64,000 bases of DNA from Sinonovacula constricta (taxonomy: Eukaryota; Mollusca; Bivalvia; Cardiida; Solecurtidae). The notes beneath the pieces are model-generated. The model was not told where the DNA came from. It worked only from the letters and a program-made list of their open reading frames with translations, and made no database searches. This document shows, one piece after another, positions 23,901 to 38,900 of the stretch. The stretch covers positions 3,959,976 to 4,023,975 of the forward strand of contig CM017569.1 of NCBI GenBank assembly GCA_007844125.1, in the 5' to 3' direction. Position 1 is the stretch's first letter, and every line of letters begins with the position of its first letter. The position numbers and the translations under genes are program-made.

Positions 23901-26900
23901 TGAGTAAACCCTTAGTCCAACTCACAGATCTAGTGTGATCAACACATGAGTAAACCCTAGTCCAGTTCATAGATATAGTGTTTGTCTGGTTACAGGAGAC
24001 ACTCAGTACCCTGGACTACGCCCATCGAGCCAAGAACATCACCAACAGGCCAGAAGTCAACCAGAAACTGACAAAGAAAGCTCTTATCAGGGTATGGGAT
24101 GAATTTAATAGATTTTGTCAATGTAATAAATAGTTACTCATTTTTTATAGTTTATAAATAATAGTGTTTTCATTGGCCTGCTACCTGATTAGCTTTACAT
24201 AAGTATTCTGGCAACTTATTAACTAAGTGTTTACTAATAATAAGCAATGTTTTGGTCATTTTTGCAGGAGTACTGTGACGAGATTGACAAACTCCGGCGA
24301 GACCTGCAGGCTGCTAGAGAGAAAAATGGATTCTTTATTGCAGAGGAGAATTACACGTATGTGCAACTACTACTGATGTTTTTAATAGATGTGTCCAACC
24401 ACTTCTGGTAAATTTAATTGGCATCTAGAATCGATGCTCTGTGAACAGCAGAATAACACTGAAGCATTTAATAAATTCTACTAAGAAAGTTATAATCAAC
24501 ATGTAGTAAAATTACAAAGCATTATTCTTCTTTTTAATTTATCATAATAGTTTCTAATTTAATACCAATAAATCTAGAGCACTCTTAAAAAAACATTGTA
24601 AGTGCAAGGAATGTGTGTTTTACTTTTTAGCTCACCTTAGCATGCTGTGCGTCATGCTGTGTCAACAATTTGCTTGTGAACACTCAAGAGGCTACAGTTT
24701 TAATCAAATCTTCACCAAACTTGGTTAGAATGTCTGCAAGAAATCTGAAAAGTTTGTAACTGGATAATGTGGGGTCAAAAATACGTCTCTATGTCAAATC
24801 TTAGAAACCTTGTGGACATGCTAGAGGACAAAGTTATAGCCCAATCTTTACCAAGCATGGCTACATTTTTTAGCTGAAAGAAATATTGGATGAGGTCGTA
24901 ACTGGGTCACATGTGGTAAAAAAGTACAACTATGTTGTATCTTAAAAATCAACTGAATAGGCTAAAGGCCATATTAATGGATTAATCATCACCCAAAATT
25001 TCTACAGTAAAGAACTGTTAATCACGTGATGGTTGATATGAGCCAACTAAAAGCCCGTGTCTTCAAGTGAGCAATTATTGTACTAATTTTGTGTTGTAGG
25101 GCTATGCAGATGAAGATGGCAGAACAAGATCAACAGATCACTGAACTGACGGCTCGTATTGAGGCTACAGTTGATGAGCTTGCAAAGGTAAACTTGCAAA
25201 CTTCCTGAATAAAATCTTAAGCAACTGGGACGATAGCTGCAATGTGGGGATGTTTTTCAGCTGCTATGCTCAGTTTGTTCTACTCAGCCATAAGTCTGGG
25301 GTCTTCCACCACCAATAATAAACTGGATGTTGCCAGTATGATCACAGTTGTGTCTGTGCAATGTAACAAAAAAAAAGCAAAAAAAAAACCAACTACTGGA
25401 CCTTAGGTCTTCCAAGCCACAAAATTCCACTCAATCACACAAAATTTCTTTAATTTGATTTATTTATAGATTTGGTAATATAGCATATATTGCCAAATTA
25501 TAGTCCATAGTCCACTTGCTTTTGTGCAGACTGTTTCACTTTCTTCACTTTTTATTTATAGATTCAAGACTTGTTTACTGAGACAAAAGAAGACCTTGAG
25601 CAAAAGAAGGAGAGACTGGCCCGAACAAAGGAGAAGTTGACACAGACCAGGACCAATTTACGGGATACCAAGATTAATCTACATACCACTATCAAAGACC
25701 GTGATGAACAGAAATATTTAGTTTCAGAACATGTAAAAACTGAAACAATCCTCTACTCAGATGCCACAAATGTAATTATTTTTATAAAAATATAAAGTAA
25801 TAATTGTTCTGCAAACAATAGTCATTCATACAAAATCTATGATTATGCTTACTTTATATCCTTAGCTTATTTACATCTCTTTCTCATTCACTAGACAAGG
25901 ACAACTGCATTCAACTGCCTTTACTGTATTTTTGAGTGGGATAAAATGCTTGTAACCTGTCTGTTGCATCAAATAATACAGTATTTACAAGCCAGTGGAA
26001 ATATAATTGCACCTTTCTTTGTGACTACAATGTGATTTGATCAAATATTGGCATATGGCCCCAATTATTTATTATATATGAAAGGTTCTGGTATTATAGT
26101 ATCTCTGTCACTTTTAGAGTAAAGCAAGAAAAATTGGTGTTTAAGCTATATTTTGATATGTGTACCTTTTTGTAAAATATATTATTTCCTTTTGTGGTTG
26201 ACCAGCCATTTTGATATAGACATTTTTCAGTGTCAAACCTTTCTGGTTCATTCTTGCTCTGGTTGGGAGCTGCCTGACCAGGATCTGTACTGTTTCCTTT
26301 TGAACTCAGGAAATATGTCAGATTACATTTGCATGAATTTGCATGAATCAACAAATGAAGCATGGTATAAAGGTTAAACAAATTGTATATTGTAGCTTTT
26401 GGACACAGTTCAGGAGTCGACATCAGATGTAAGTGGCTTGCATGCAAAATTGGATCGCAAGCGAAGTGTGGAGGATCACAACATGGAGTGCAAACAGTCA
26501 TTTGAAGACCGGTTCAGCTGTAACATACAAGATATGGTGCACCATCTTCACGGTTACATGTCCAGTCAGGAGCAGGCCAGTCATGTCCAGGGAGAAGTCA
26601 TTGGTGAATAGACTATTTTCTCTTCTCTTTTAGATAAGGCTCCTTTATTATTATGTTTGGTAATGTTAATCATAAAATATGAGTAAAACATAGGGGTGGT
26701 CAATATATATTGTCTTATTTCACATGAAACTTTCATGCTCAGGCTTTTAGACAATCCTTAATATCTCATTGAACACTATTGCATTGAGCACTAATGTAAG
26801 CCATCTTATCACTCTCCTTAAGTGATTAAAATGTGTGCATCAAGTCAGTCCTGGGCATGCATTTTAAGGCATGTTGGAGAAGGTGGTTTTGATGTTATGT

Positions 26901-29900
26901 AATATAAAACAAATATCCATGGTGTGTGTTAGCACAAATTGCCAACTCTCGATATGTTAATGACCACCTCAGCTAGCTCCTCAGAAACAGTGCCATCATA
27001 TTAATAAACTGTGAAATAGCAGTGAATAGAATTAAAAGCCTGGGAATGCACATAAATGAGCTTCCTTTTTTAATATTTCAGAATTACTTTATTGAAAATA
27101 AATAGAAATACCAATAATGTTTTCAGTTAGTTAACATGTGTTTGGGTTTTTAAGTATGATTTTAGACAAATGTCCAAGTATTGTTTTGCAATACCTATTT
27201 TCCCAAGCTATACAAAGCCTTAAGTCACTGAAAAGAAAAAGGAGAAGCAACAACTGGCCCTGATTAAAATGTGAAAGCCAATGTCAGATGTAGAAAGATT
27301 TGATAAAACAATATCTTCATGATGGTAATGGGTGATGAATTCTAAAGGACCTTTTTTAACAAAGAATTCTCATAACACTGTTATTTTTGTAATCATCAAA
27401 AAAATAATTTATGTTTTCAGCCAAAAAATTAAAGCGTAACACAGAATGTGTTCATAGTTTAAAGGATCAGATAGTTGGATTACAGAGCATTATGAAGTCA
27501 CAGCTGGAAGCTTTTAGAGAGTTTCAATCAGGGATCAGTCAGGTGAACAAATCTTGGGTGTCAGAGACACAGAATGCAGCACAGGAGACGATGGTGAGTC
27601 AACGGACGTTTATTTACTAGTTTATAATAAACCAAACCTACAAAGTATGCCACAATGTGTTCCTTTTATGTTGTGTTTTGTACTTATTGCTTTCTGCATT
27701 TTAGACTTTAAAAAAAAAACACGTTATTTTACATAAGCAATGTTAAAGTGGAAGAAGATATTGAAAAATGAATGGGAAGATGTGCCTGTTAAAGGAATAA
27801 AAGTGTTCAAATTTAATATTTTTCTTTAGCAAATGGTCAGTAGGTAAGCTTTTTTTAAGACTTAAATTTAAAAAATGGCCTTTGTCAGACCTGTTTAAAA
27901 ATTAATAGTTTATTCTTCCACATGTACATTGTTCATACAACATATTATGATCTTCCAGTAATTGCACTTTCTGATAACTAAGTTGTCTGCCCTTGAGTAC
28001 TAACCAATTGTGCATGCGCAAGAGTATTTCTGTATATGTTGAGGTGTTTCTCACGGAAAGATGGTTGAATACAGAACAGTTTCATTGCATCAATTTCCTC
28101 AAAACAAACGACTACGCAGCAATTGGATTCAACGATGTCGGACAGTAATGAAAAGTTTTAAATGGACATTTATATAGTGAACTTTTCATTGAGTTCTGTG
28201 GACCATCGTTGTAATATACCCTTCCATCTTAGGTGGAAATACAAAAGAATTTCCTTCATGGATATGTTCACATGTGTTTCCATGGGTTTAACCATGTAGT
28301 TTGTTACTTTGTACTTTCATAAAAACTCTAGACTTCAGCTGCCACTTTGAGTTCATTTTAAAGTTATAGTTTTATATATTCCTATTCACAAACAACTGAG
28401 AGCATTTCAATGTTTTCAGACCAGTCAGTTCTTGCCCTTTCAACACTTCACCCTCCCCTGATTAATCACATGTTGCCCAGAAGTGAACCAAAATGCGCCC
28501 TTGCTAATAACATGTTGCCTTCTGATAGAGATACACTTTAGCCTTCAATTTCAAATAAAATATGTCAAAAATGTATACTTGTTAATTTATATCTTATTAT
28601 TTCTACATTGTATTTATGTGTTCTTTGTCTTCATATACTGGAAATTGTATTATGAGCATTGTTGATCCTTCTTAGAAGAACCTACTTTTTCTTACTTTCA
28701 ACTTGTCGTAACCAAGGAAAAAATGCTTAACCTGAATAAAATTGGTTTAAATGCAATGTTACTTCATACATGTGTTACAATGTTATTTAACTGAACTACT
28801 ACGTAAAATGCTTCTACATTTGAATATGGAATGTGTTATTCATTTAAAACATAAGTGTGCACGTGCTTGTGAATATTTTCAAATGGTCATCAAACAGATT
28901 TTTCTTTAATTAATTTATTATGATGTCCTCTAGATGCGATATTAAGTTGTGTTTTCTCTGATATTTTATACTTTTAACATAATATTTAAACTCTGTTGTA
29001 AGAAATAATAAGTCTATTTCATGATTTGTGCATTATTTCAAATGTCTATCAAGTAGATTTATTAATGAATAAATAACAAACTAAACAAAATTGAACAATT
29101 GAAGTGTTGGTCATGAATTCATGAATACTGTTAAGGAAAAAGGTTGAAATATGAACATCTCTAGCCAAACAAGAGCAAACTGTGAATCTCGTCTCCTTTC
29201 ATTAGGGCAAACTGTGACCAACCAAGGAAAGGCAAAGTGTGAAAAATGGGAAGTGTTACTAATTCATGACCAATAGGTGAAATCCCTTTTCCAGAAGGGA
29301 AAATATTTATTATAAACCGTTCAGTGTGCCGAGTTGGTCTCTCCTTTTCAATTCATATTTGTCAGCAATAGCTCATCGATAAATCGCTCGATTTGCTCAC
29401 ATAACAATCCAACCACATAGGAAAGAGCAGTGAACTATTGCAAATTTGATTTTACTTGCTCTTACTGTTTAACTTTTAGTGAGTTTTCAAAAGTTTAATA
29501 AGTTTAAGTACAATAAGGGCCAGTCTAAAAATATGTAATTTTATTGGCTAATTCAATGGAACCCCTACAAAATGGAAGGGCTAATACAAGAATGAATGAT
29601 TTTACAAATGTGTGCTCTATTCCCACATTCGGATACCATCTATAATATCAATGTTGTGTCTTGATGTTAAATAAGTTATGAGAATTAAACAAATCTTATA
29701 TTAGGTACAATACAAGACAGAATTTCAGATAATAAATATTATAGCCATTTGTTACTTGAATTCATATATGCACTGCAGTATATTAATCCTACAAAAAAGG
29801 TTTATTTTCTGGTCTAGACATCTGTTTTTTGAAAGTAATTCATTTCTGTTTCTTAAAATTGTAACTATATAATTTCAAGGGCAGAAAATCATGTGACATG

Positions 29901-32900
29901 CTTTGTGTTTATAGGAAACAGAGTGCAATCGTTTTACAGAAGCTGAATCAAAGATCACCAGCCAGTTCAGCAGTGTGCTCAGCCAGTTACAGATCATGGA
30001 AACCTCCCTGTCCCAGGTGTATCAAATGGTGGAACAACAGGTACTCCTTTTTCATAGATGTGTTTTAATGTATTTTCATTCCTATGAAGAAGATGTTCAG
30101 TCAAGATATAGTGTATATTTAAAATATGTCATTTTCTTAATGAAGTAAATTGAAGTTAAACTTTTGTTATATGAACTAACACTTAAACTGCACAAAAATT
30201 CCACAAAGCTATATAACTGTTTATATAACTTAATTCCTTACCATGTAGTGAATTTGATAATTTGTTGAAAGCTTTGTATTACTAAAATGGGAGTAACCTT
30301 TTCCCTTTTGTTAACAGAGACAGAAGGAGGAAGAGCAGTTGCAGGTGTATAGTGAGACATTCCACTCAGACCTGACTCGCCTTGAACAGTCTGTACATGC
30401 ACAGACAGATAAACAACAGCAGCACATACAGAGCCTGCAGCAGCATCTGTCTGGAGTGAAACAATCATATGAGACTGGAAAACAGGTCAGAAGCACTGAT
30501 TGACATGTCAGAATCACTGATTGACATGTCAGAAGCACTGATTGACATGTCAGAAGCACTGACTGACATGTCAGAATCACTGATTGGCCTACCGAAGTTT
30601 CTCACTTATAAGATGGGATTTTTCCTCAAAATTTCATGTTCAAATTTTGGGGCTCGTCTTATAGGCGGGGTCTATTGACCTGGCAAACAGTTTTCATGTT
30701 TTTTTAGGTCAAAAACATACCACGTAAAATTGTAAGAGGTTATGCTATGAGCCTACGTCCCGTCATTATCGATCACCAATAATTTACCTTAATTGAACTT
30801 TGAATTCTGTCTGTCAGCTGTCTCACATACGTTTCCCTTTGTTCTTCATGAAACACGGCTTATAATCCGTCAATAAACACGGGTCAAGTTGACTGACTCA
30901 AGCTGTTGTCAAGGTGATATTGATTGGAGCAGATTGACAGTGAGGGAGTGATTGATGTGTTTTATAAGCTGCTGCCAATTATATTTCTCCTCGAAATTAT
31001 TGATTGGTGGCATGTACACAAGGTCAGTGCACTGTTCCCTGATATATTGTGTACTGTCATACCAGACTTGATAACGTAAATCAAAGAAATTAATGTCATG
31101 GCGCACATGCTACATGATAGCAGTGCAGCTGAGACTAGATACATCCTGCAACATGTGAAACTTACAGTCAGTGATTACCAATCAACCCTTTTATTGAGAC
31201 AGCATGACTGGTCAGTTCATTTTTTTGCTTTGTCTTATAAGAGGGTTGAAGCAGAAATCGACAATTTCACAGGTGAAGTAGGGGGCCCGTCTTAGTCTTA
31301 TAAGTGTGAAAGCATGATACTTTAATTTATCCCTCATTAAGGGTTTGGTTAAACATGTGGTTGAGAGGTTAGTATCACCAACTTGTAGTTTCTCAGTCCA
31401 TTGCAGTGTGGCTTGGAGTTTCAATCAGGGCAAACACTTTCATGTGCAGAAGGGTGCCAGCTGGCCAGCATCAACAATATGGACATAATTGTGTAATGCA
31501 TCGAAGTTGACACACCATCAACTCCTTATAAAATTACTGTGTTCTTTTTTTCAAAATGGAAAGTGTGCAATGTTGCATATGTGGCTTAATTGTTCATAGT
31601 TCATAATCTGATCCATTTATGTATTTCAACCTTATTTACCCGGTGTCATGCTGATCTAAAGAGACCAACACAGCGTTATTTCTGTTTGTCGCCAACTTAA
31701 TTGATGTTGCACTCAAGGTAATGGTAGTTTGAATTTTAGAAGAGCTGTGGTCACTTCCAGAGCTTTGAAGTCATGCTGACGAAAATCTGAATTTACATTT
31801 GCAAAATTGCACTTTGGTTATCATCCAATCAAGGTCTGAGATATCTGATGCATCGTGCTTCATAGGATCATAACAATTTTTCTATAGAAAGAATGATAAG
31901 ACTGTATGCATAGTAGCCCGTACGTTCGTAAACTGTGATTCAAAGTATTGCAATTCAAATATGTATATATCATTTGTGACTGGCCATATCAAAATCAGTC
32001 TAAAGTCACAAAATTTAATATTTTTAGTTTTGTATTTATTTTATAGAGCTTAAAAAGACCTTTAAAACAATACAAGAACCATCATGATACTATAATCCTG
32101 TGGTAAGTTATTCAAATTTAGGTAACACAGTTTAAGGCCTAAAGCTGCACATAAATGTGGAGAAAACGGCACTCAAACTTGTTTTAACATTTTTGGTCTA
32201 TACCTAAAACGAAATGCCATAGCAACCAACATTTTCTATATAAATTAAACCATCATGTCATACACTGTTGGAAAGAAAAAACACCACTCTATTTAATGCA
32301 CATACAAATTTATTAACAAACCAACCATATAATGCAACAGTGATTATAGAAAATCATAAAAGTATTAATTTCTTTAACTTTTTGTCTCGGTAACTATATG
32401 AGGGCGACTTGTTTTTAAGCCATTTTAAATAAATCCACAGCATTTACTTTAATAGAAATACATGTGAGAGTTAGCAATATCTGTAAATGTTTCTTCCATA
32501 TCATTACAGCTTTCACTGTCACATTCACTATTTCAGTCCAACGCACCACTTGCACTTGTAAAGCAAGTTGTAATCAATTCATTCCAGTTTCCGATACCTC
32601 CGAGATTTGACCCATTTACTGACTCTTTTAGGCATTAAGCCACTTCTTCTGGTGATAAAGCCATTGTGTTTATTATTTATTTTCCAGTAATAGCACAGAT
32701 CGCTGAAAAAATCCACTTTTATATCGATAAAAACGCAGTAAACAGTAAAGATCTGTGAAAAAATAATTTAAACCGGATACCGGAAGTATCACGTGATGTC
32801 TGTTTGACCAATCAGAAAGGCCGATAGGCTTATTAAGCAACAGGTGCGCAATGTCCTTTGTGTTGGTCACTTGTTTTAAGAGATTGTAGTGGCTTCTTTG

Positions 32901-35900
32901 AATAACGATAATGTTTAAAAATAGAATTATCAAATTCCCCGGGAATTAACCTTTATTACGATACCAAATACAACCACTCTGTCCCTTTCTGTCTGCTTGA
33001 AATGCACTAATGAATTGGGCTCATTTTCCATTGTTCGTTGCGTAATCCTTATAATTATGTGAGTGTAAATAGAGTATAGGGTCCGATCAAAGTTAAAATA
33101 AACAGTCAAAAACTTTGACTATTTTAATATGACTATTTTTTTCAATTAATTCGTAGTAAAGAGTCTAAACATTAATCATGTAGCAAAATCTAAAAATCAA
33201 TATTTTTTGCACCTACATGCCTTCTGAGCAGATTATCTTGATAATCTGAAATGCGACTTTAGACTGATTTTGATATGGCCAGTCACATTTATAAACATAA
33301 ACTATACATGCCTCAATTGGCGAGATAATTTTTTGGAATAAAAAATTGTAGTAAAATGGATCCTTGACCATTCAGAAAGTTGGGAGAAGATTATGTGCTG
33401 TCTATGTTTAAATGTAAACAATGGCATTCACCTGAAAAATGTTCCCTTACACTTTTTTAATTTAAAAGAAAAAAACTAGCAGAAAATTATTTACAAAAGT
33501 GAGATCCATTTACCAAAAAGTAAAACATTTTTTGAACTGTGAGCCAAACAATAGGACTTAATTTTACAACAAAATATATATTTTGACCATCATGGCTTCG
33601 TCTCATTCACTGATACACATGCAAGTGAATATCACATCAAGCCTTAAATACTGTTTCCTCAGAACAACTTAAATTAAACAATATGTAAAATGATTTATTG
33701 TTCATGGCTTCCTTTGTAGAGCATTGAAGAAAAGTTGAAGGAGATTATGCAGCTTCAAAAAGAAAACAGTAGGCTGTTTACAGAACATTTTGACAATGTA
33801 AGTATTGTAAAGAAATGAATTTTTTAAATTAAAAATCCTATATTATTTCATAGGTTTATTTATCTGTTAAAAATTGCTTTAATAAATTAATGTAACATTA
33901 TTTTACACGTTTTTTTCTTTTAATTGCTATTATGTTAAGCATCAATTGTTTGTTAACTGTACACCATCATAGCACTGAACTTTTTGGGTAACAACCACAA
34001 CAAAATTTGCAGCAAACATTAATTAATATATGATAGTTGTGAGGTTTTGTATATGTTCCTTGCACACTTCCTGTTTATGTTTTTACCACAGACTCAGATG
34101 AAGAGTGAGGAGTTGTCTGCAGGGTCCCAGGCGGTGTACACTGGTGTGAAACAAGAGGTGGATCAAATGGTGGCCGCCTCCCAAACTCACCTGTCAGAGA
34201 TGGCATCTTTACAGCAGGGCCACTGCACAAACACACAGTCTCAGCTACACCAGGTACATAGATCGTATTCACAGACTTTGCATGTCATAAAGCATAATTT
34301 GTAAGCTATGCTATTATTTTGTAATTTACATCTTTGTCATCTGTTCTATCATTGTATGTCTATCAAGATCACCATGTATGTAATAGCCATTATTCTTCAC
34401 AGCATATATCAGTATGATGCATATCATTGGCATGTTATGATTTTGTCTAATAAAAGAGTAATGGCCCTTTGTAACATTTAGTTTTATTTTATCTGCATTG
34501 TCAGCAACAATTGATTATTAAAGTTCACATCAAATACCAAGCCTTTTTTTTCATATATTGAAAGCCTGTTATGCATCAATTTTAAGTTATGACATGAATT
34601 AAAAAAAAATTTAATATATTTTATCCACCACATTTTTGCAGTTACAAGCAAAAAGATTTTTGCCATTTTTCAATGATAGTTGTGTGAATCCTTTGCACAT
34701 CATGATTTTATTTTTTTTTAAGATAGGGGCTTTGTGTTATTTTCTGTGTTATTTCTTGTGAACCTTTTGTCTGATTTCAATGCAACTTGCACATAGTGTA
34801 ACAACTTCCTCTGATGTGATAACAGTAACTGTGGCAAAGTACGATAGAAGTTATTCGTCATCTTCACTGAAACTTCTTGTCAGATTACAGGGCTGGAAAA
34901 TTTTTCTTTTTCATGACTTGTCCCGGACTAGTAACCAGAACAAAGATGACTTGTCCGAAAATGTGCATCATTTTCAATAAATGGACACTAATTTGTCATA
35001 TATATAACTAACAAACAAGGAATAAACAAGTTTTTGTTTTATTTTTGTCTGTAAAACAGCATATAATCTAACACAAAAGTAAAGAATAAATAAGTTACAA
35101 CTGATTAAATAGCTCTTGCAATGTCCTGATTTTATAGAGAAAATACATTACGTGTACAGTGTTTTTGTAACAATGTCAAATTTTAATCATCCTGACCCTG
35201 ACACGTAAATGTTGGGCCAATACACTTGTACACTTTATGTTACTCACTTATACAACTACTTTGTCTCCATAACATATTTACAGTATTCTGACATTACACC
35301 ATGGTAAGGCATGAAAGTTTTGCTTTTTTAACAACTGAATCTGTCAATTGCAATTTGAAAAATATCAAAGGCACATATGGAATTTTCTTAAGAACGGTAA
35401 ATGTAAATTACATTTTTTTTTTAAAATATACCTTATACCCACCTTAATTGGCATCGAGTATTGTTTAATTGGGCTATTGTATTCAGATATGACAATGAAA
35501 GTAAAGATCATCAAACTGATACTTACCTGGCTCTAATCCCTTTACTCTCCGCGTGCCGAGTTTAAAAAGTTCGCGAATCAATTATCACTTATCACATGTA
35601 CTTGTCACATTTATTTGTCACCTACACATTGATTGGCCGATCATGTTAAGCGTTGATGTATTGCGCGTCGTGATTGGCTGTTTTGGGATGCGTTTGAATT
35701 GTCTATGCGAAGCCATTACGTGGTGTTGATAAAACGCCACAGGCGATAGCTTGATTGGTTGCATCGATAATTAGGTACCGCTGTGTATTTTCACTTGTCC
35801 GGCCGTCTATTTAATGACTAGCCCGGGACTAATTTAATGACCAATGGTCAGTAGCCCGAAACTACATGTTGACTAGTCCGGGACGTCGGGCTAGCGTATT

Positions 35901-38900
35901 TTTCCAGCCCTGGATTACAATGTTTTGCTTGAAGATAAACCAACACAGCATATATTGCATGTCGATGCCTTTTTGGACAGGACAAGTAGATTTATTTCTG
36001 TAGTATATTCCTGTTTTCTTGTTGAAGAAATAGTAATTTTCAATTTCAAATTGCTGCATTGTCTTGATGACTAGGTATGTTACATTAAAAAGCAGTTGAA
36101 GTCTAATTAAAACTTTGATTTATTGCAGATCTCTACCATTGTCCAGCAAACCCAACCTAGTTTATCTACAGTTCAAGCAGATGTTGAACAGAACATCTCT
36201 GAGAGTCGCCAGGCATGGAGTTCATTCAGGCAGACCTCAGAGTACCGATGCAACACCCATCTCACTGATCTCAACACCCAGTACAATGAACAGCTCACAT
36301 ATATGCAGGTAATGTGTCTCAGGATGTTGATAGAATGTGATTGCAGACTGGACTTTCTTACAAATATTTGTATCAAGTTACTTCTACTATAACACTTCTC
36401 CATATTGAATACAAAACTTTGAGGTGGCAATCCAGGAAATGCAATTATAATATGAAAACAGTTTATTAAGCTATAAATAAAGCAGCTGCTGTTGTTTATT
36501 CAGTAGTTGAGAAATTATATACTTTTTTGTTGTTGTTGTTGTTTTTTCAAAGTTTTTCCACGCCATGTGACCTTCAGAGTAATTAAAAATTTAACTATTC
36601 GCGTAATCCTAGAGACATTACTTACTTTTCATTATTTTGATGTCATTTTTTGGTTAACATATTCATATTCAGTCCAAGGCCCATCCTTTTGCATTGCTGT
36701 TCTTATGACAATGGCATTGTTTTCACAAAATGACATGAGCAAACTACATCACTGTTAATTATCTGTAACTGCCTGTGTGTCATCTTTAATAAAGATGACC
36801 ATTTTATAGTTGCAGCATATTCTTAAAAAATTTTCTCCATATACCTGATATAAAATAGATTTTATCTCCTATAAAGGTAAATAAGCTAATGATCAGATTT
36901 TTTTTTTTATAGAATAGCAATTTTAACCAAAAATACAAGCAATGCTGCAGACTGCACCTAATCATTTACACTACGCCACATAATCAGCAGGTTTAAAACA
37001 AATGAAGTGACTGATTGGTTATTGCAGCAATGTTTTCCCTACCAGTAAAGACAGAATTATGAAAATCGTTAAATATAACAAGAATTTTATATCATGATAC
37101 ACACTCTGCAATGCTTATTTCTTCATCTGGATGGACTTTGAACCATCAATTGGATCCAGAGAATAACTATATTTGTTGTTTGCGCACTGTGCTGTTCATC
37201 AAAAGATTTGTTAACTGTTATGGACACAAATACCAAGCATAATAACATGCCTTATTATCACTGATGGTAGGGAGTCCAGAGGCATTTATTGTCTTGGTTT
37301 CTATTGGTTCACAAGGCTTATCAAGTATATGATCTGTAATTTACACAGAAACTTGAGGGATCTACTGAGGAGTGTTGTGAAAGACTACGAGGGACAGTGG
37401 AGGAACACAATACAGCCTTCGAAGCTGAGATCTCAAATGACCAAACCACTATGGCAGAGCAGCTCACTGCTTCGCAGTCATTCAGTGAAAAACAGACTAC
37501 AGACCTAAATGACAGAAAGGCAGAAGTATCAAAATTCATCACAGAAGAGTTGAAGACAGATGTTCCTACAGGTAAAGCTAAACCTATTTCAAATTGCATT
37601 TTATTTTTACATTTCGTGATTATGCGTGTATATTTATTGTTCAAGATTTAAACATTTTTGAAATAGATATAAAAAAAAATGTAAAATCACAAGATCAGTT
37701 TAACGCTTAACTTGTTCTGCTCAAATTTTGCCAGCTGTCTGATCAGAATCTATTTGATTCCAAGTCTTTTCTGACATGTATTGTTACTGCTGTATGTAAT
37801 TATGAGAAAAAAACTTATTATGCCAATTAACAAATACACATGAATACGGGTTGGGTGTGAATGAGAACGTGGCTGAGTAGTAGTCACCAAATTGTAACCT
37901 TTCCCTGCTCAGTTGAACTTGGGTTCAAGTTACTCTCAAAGGAATGAATGTGGAAAGGTCTTAAGCTGACTTGCAGTGAGCTGGTGGTTCTACCTTGTTA
38001 TTTGTCTAGGTTCTTCCTCTAAGACAAGAGCTGGATGTAGCTATATTGGTGCTATTTGTGTTGGTTTTAATATATTTAAAAAAACATAATTTTTTCTGAG
38101 CATTCGTAGTTATTTTATGTCAAAGGTATTAGTAGCTCTACATTTTTAACATTTACACCTTAAAATATGAGGCCACTAAGATCATGGAACGATGACATTA
38201 GGGAGAAGTTATGTATGAACAGTTTCAGTGAGTTCAGGGTTTATATTTGGAATAATACAGGTGAGACTCCTGTGCGCCGGGAGTTCCGCTACCCTCGATC
38301 CTTGCAGCGTACAACAGAACATGGCACTCTACTAGACAGGTTCAGGGAGGATTACAAACTGGATATGAGCATAGAGGAGGAGGAAGACAGTGACACAGAG
38401 AACCAGGTATTTTTTGTTATTAGTTACTTTGCTACAGTGCAGGTGTGTGATATTTCTACAGAAATGCCAATAAATCATTCCATAGACCGTTTTTTTTAAA
38501 TTTTGGCAGAAGACTTTTTTTGCTTGGCTATGAAAGGATTTGCCCATAAAATCTAGAATCAAAATAACAGTTTGCCAGATTTGGAATAGGTACTTTCAGG
38601 GTCATAATGATCGTTACCTACCTTTATCCCAATCAGCAAAAAAACATTTAAGTAACTAGTATGGAATTATTTTCTCTTTTAATTTAGCATTATCTTAGAA
38701 ATCTTGGTGTGACTGTTAAAAAACTATTGTTTTCCATTACAGAATTCACCTTTCACAGCTAAATGTTCATGTTTTTTTTATATAGAAACAAAATGTAGCC
38801 CAAATGTCCTGTCAGGTTCTAATTAACTCATTGTGGGATTTTTTTCTAAATTGCAAGCAACATAATAAGTACATTCAACAAATTTATGGCATATCAATTT

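Larger units (their letters stand above)
30486..33719 (+). other. KIF11: KIF11 intron 16 (3.2 kb)
   Basis: Contains the 21-bp repeat at the donor, a 704-bp TIR element (30603-31306) and a 1311-bp TIR element (31976-33286). The rest is unassigned. Confidence 0.75.

Noticed and set aside
22901..23982. CRISPR-like array
   Set aside because: Units are contiguous with no unique spacers, and the DNA is a eukaryotic intron; it is a minisatellite.
30469..30678. ORF with repeating IDMSEAL heptads
   Set aside because: It is the 21-bp tandem repeat read out of the KIF11 frame; the exon frame itself ends at a TGA.
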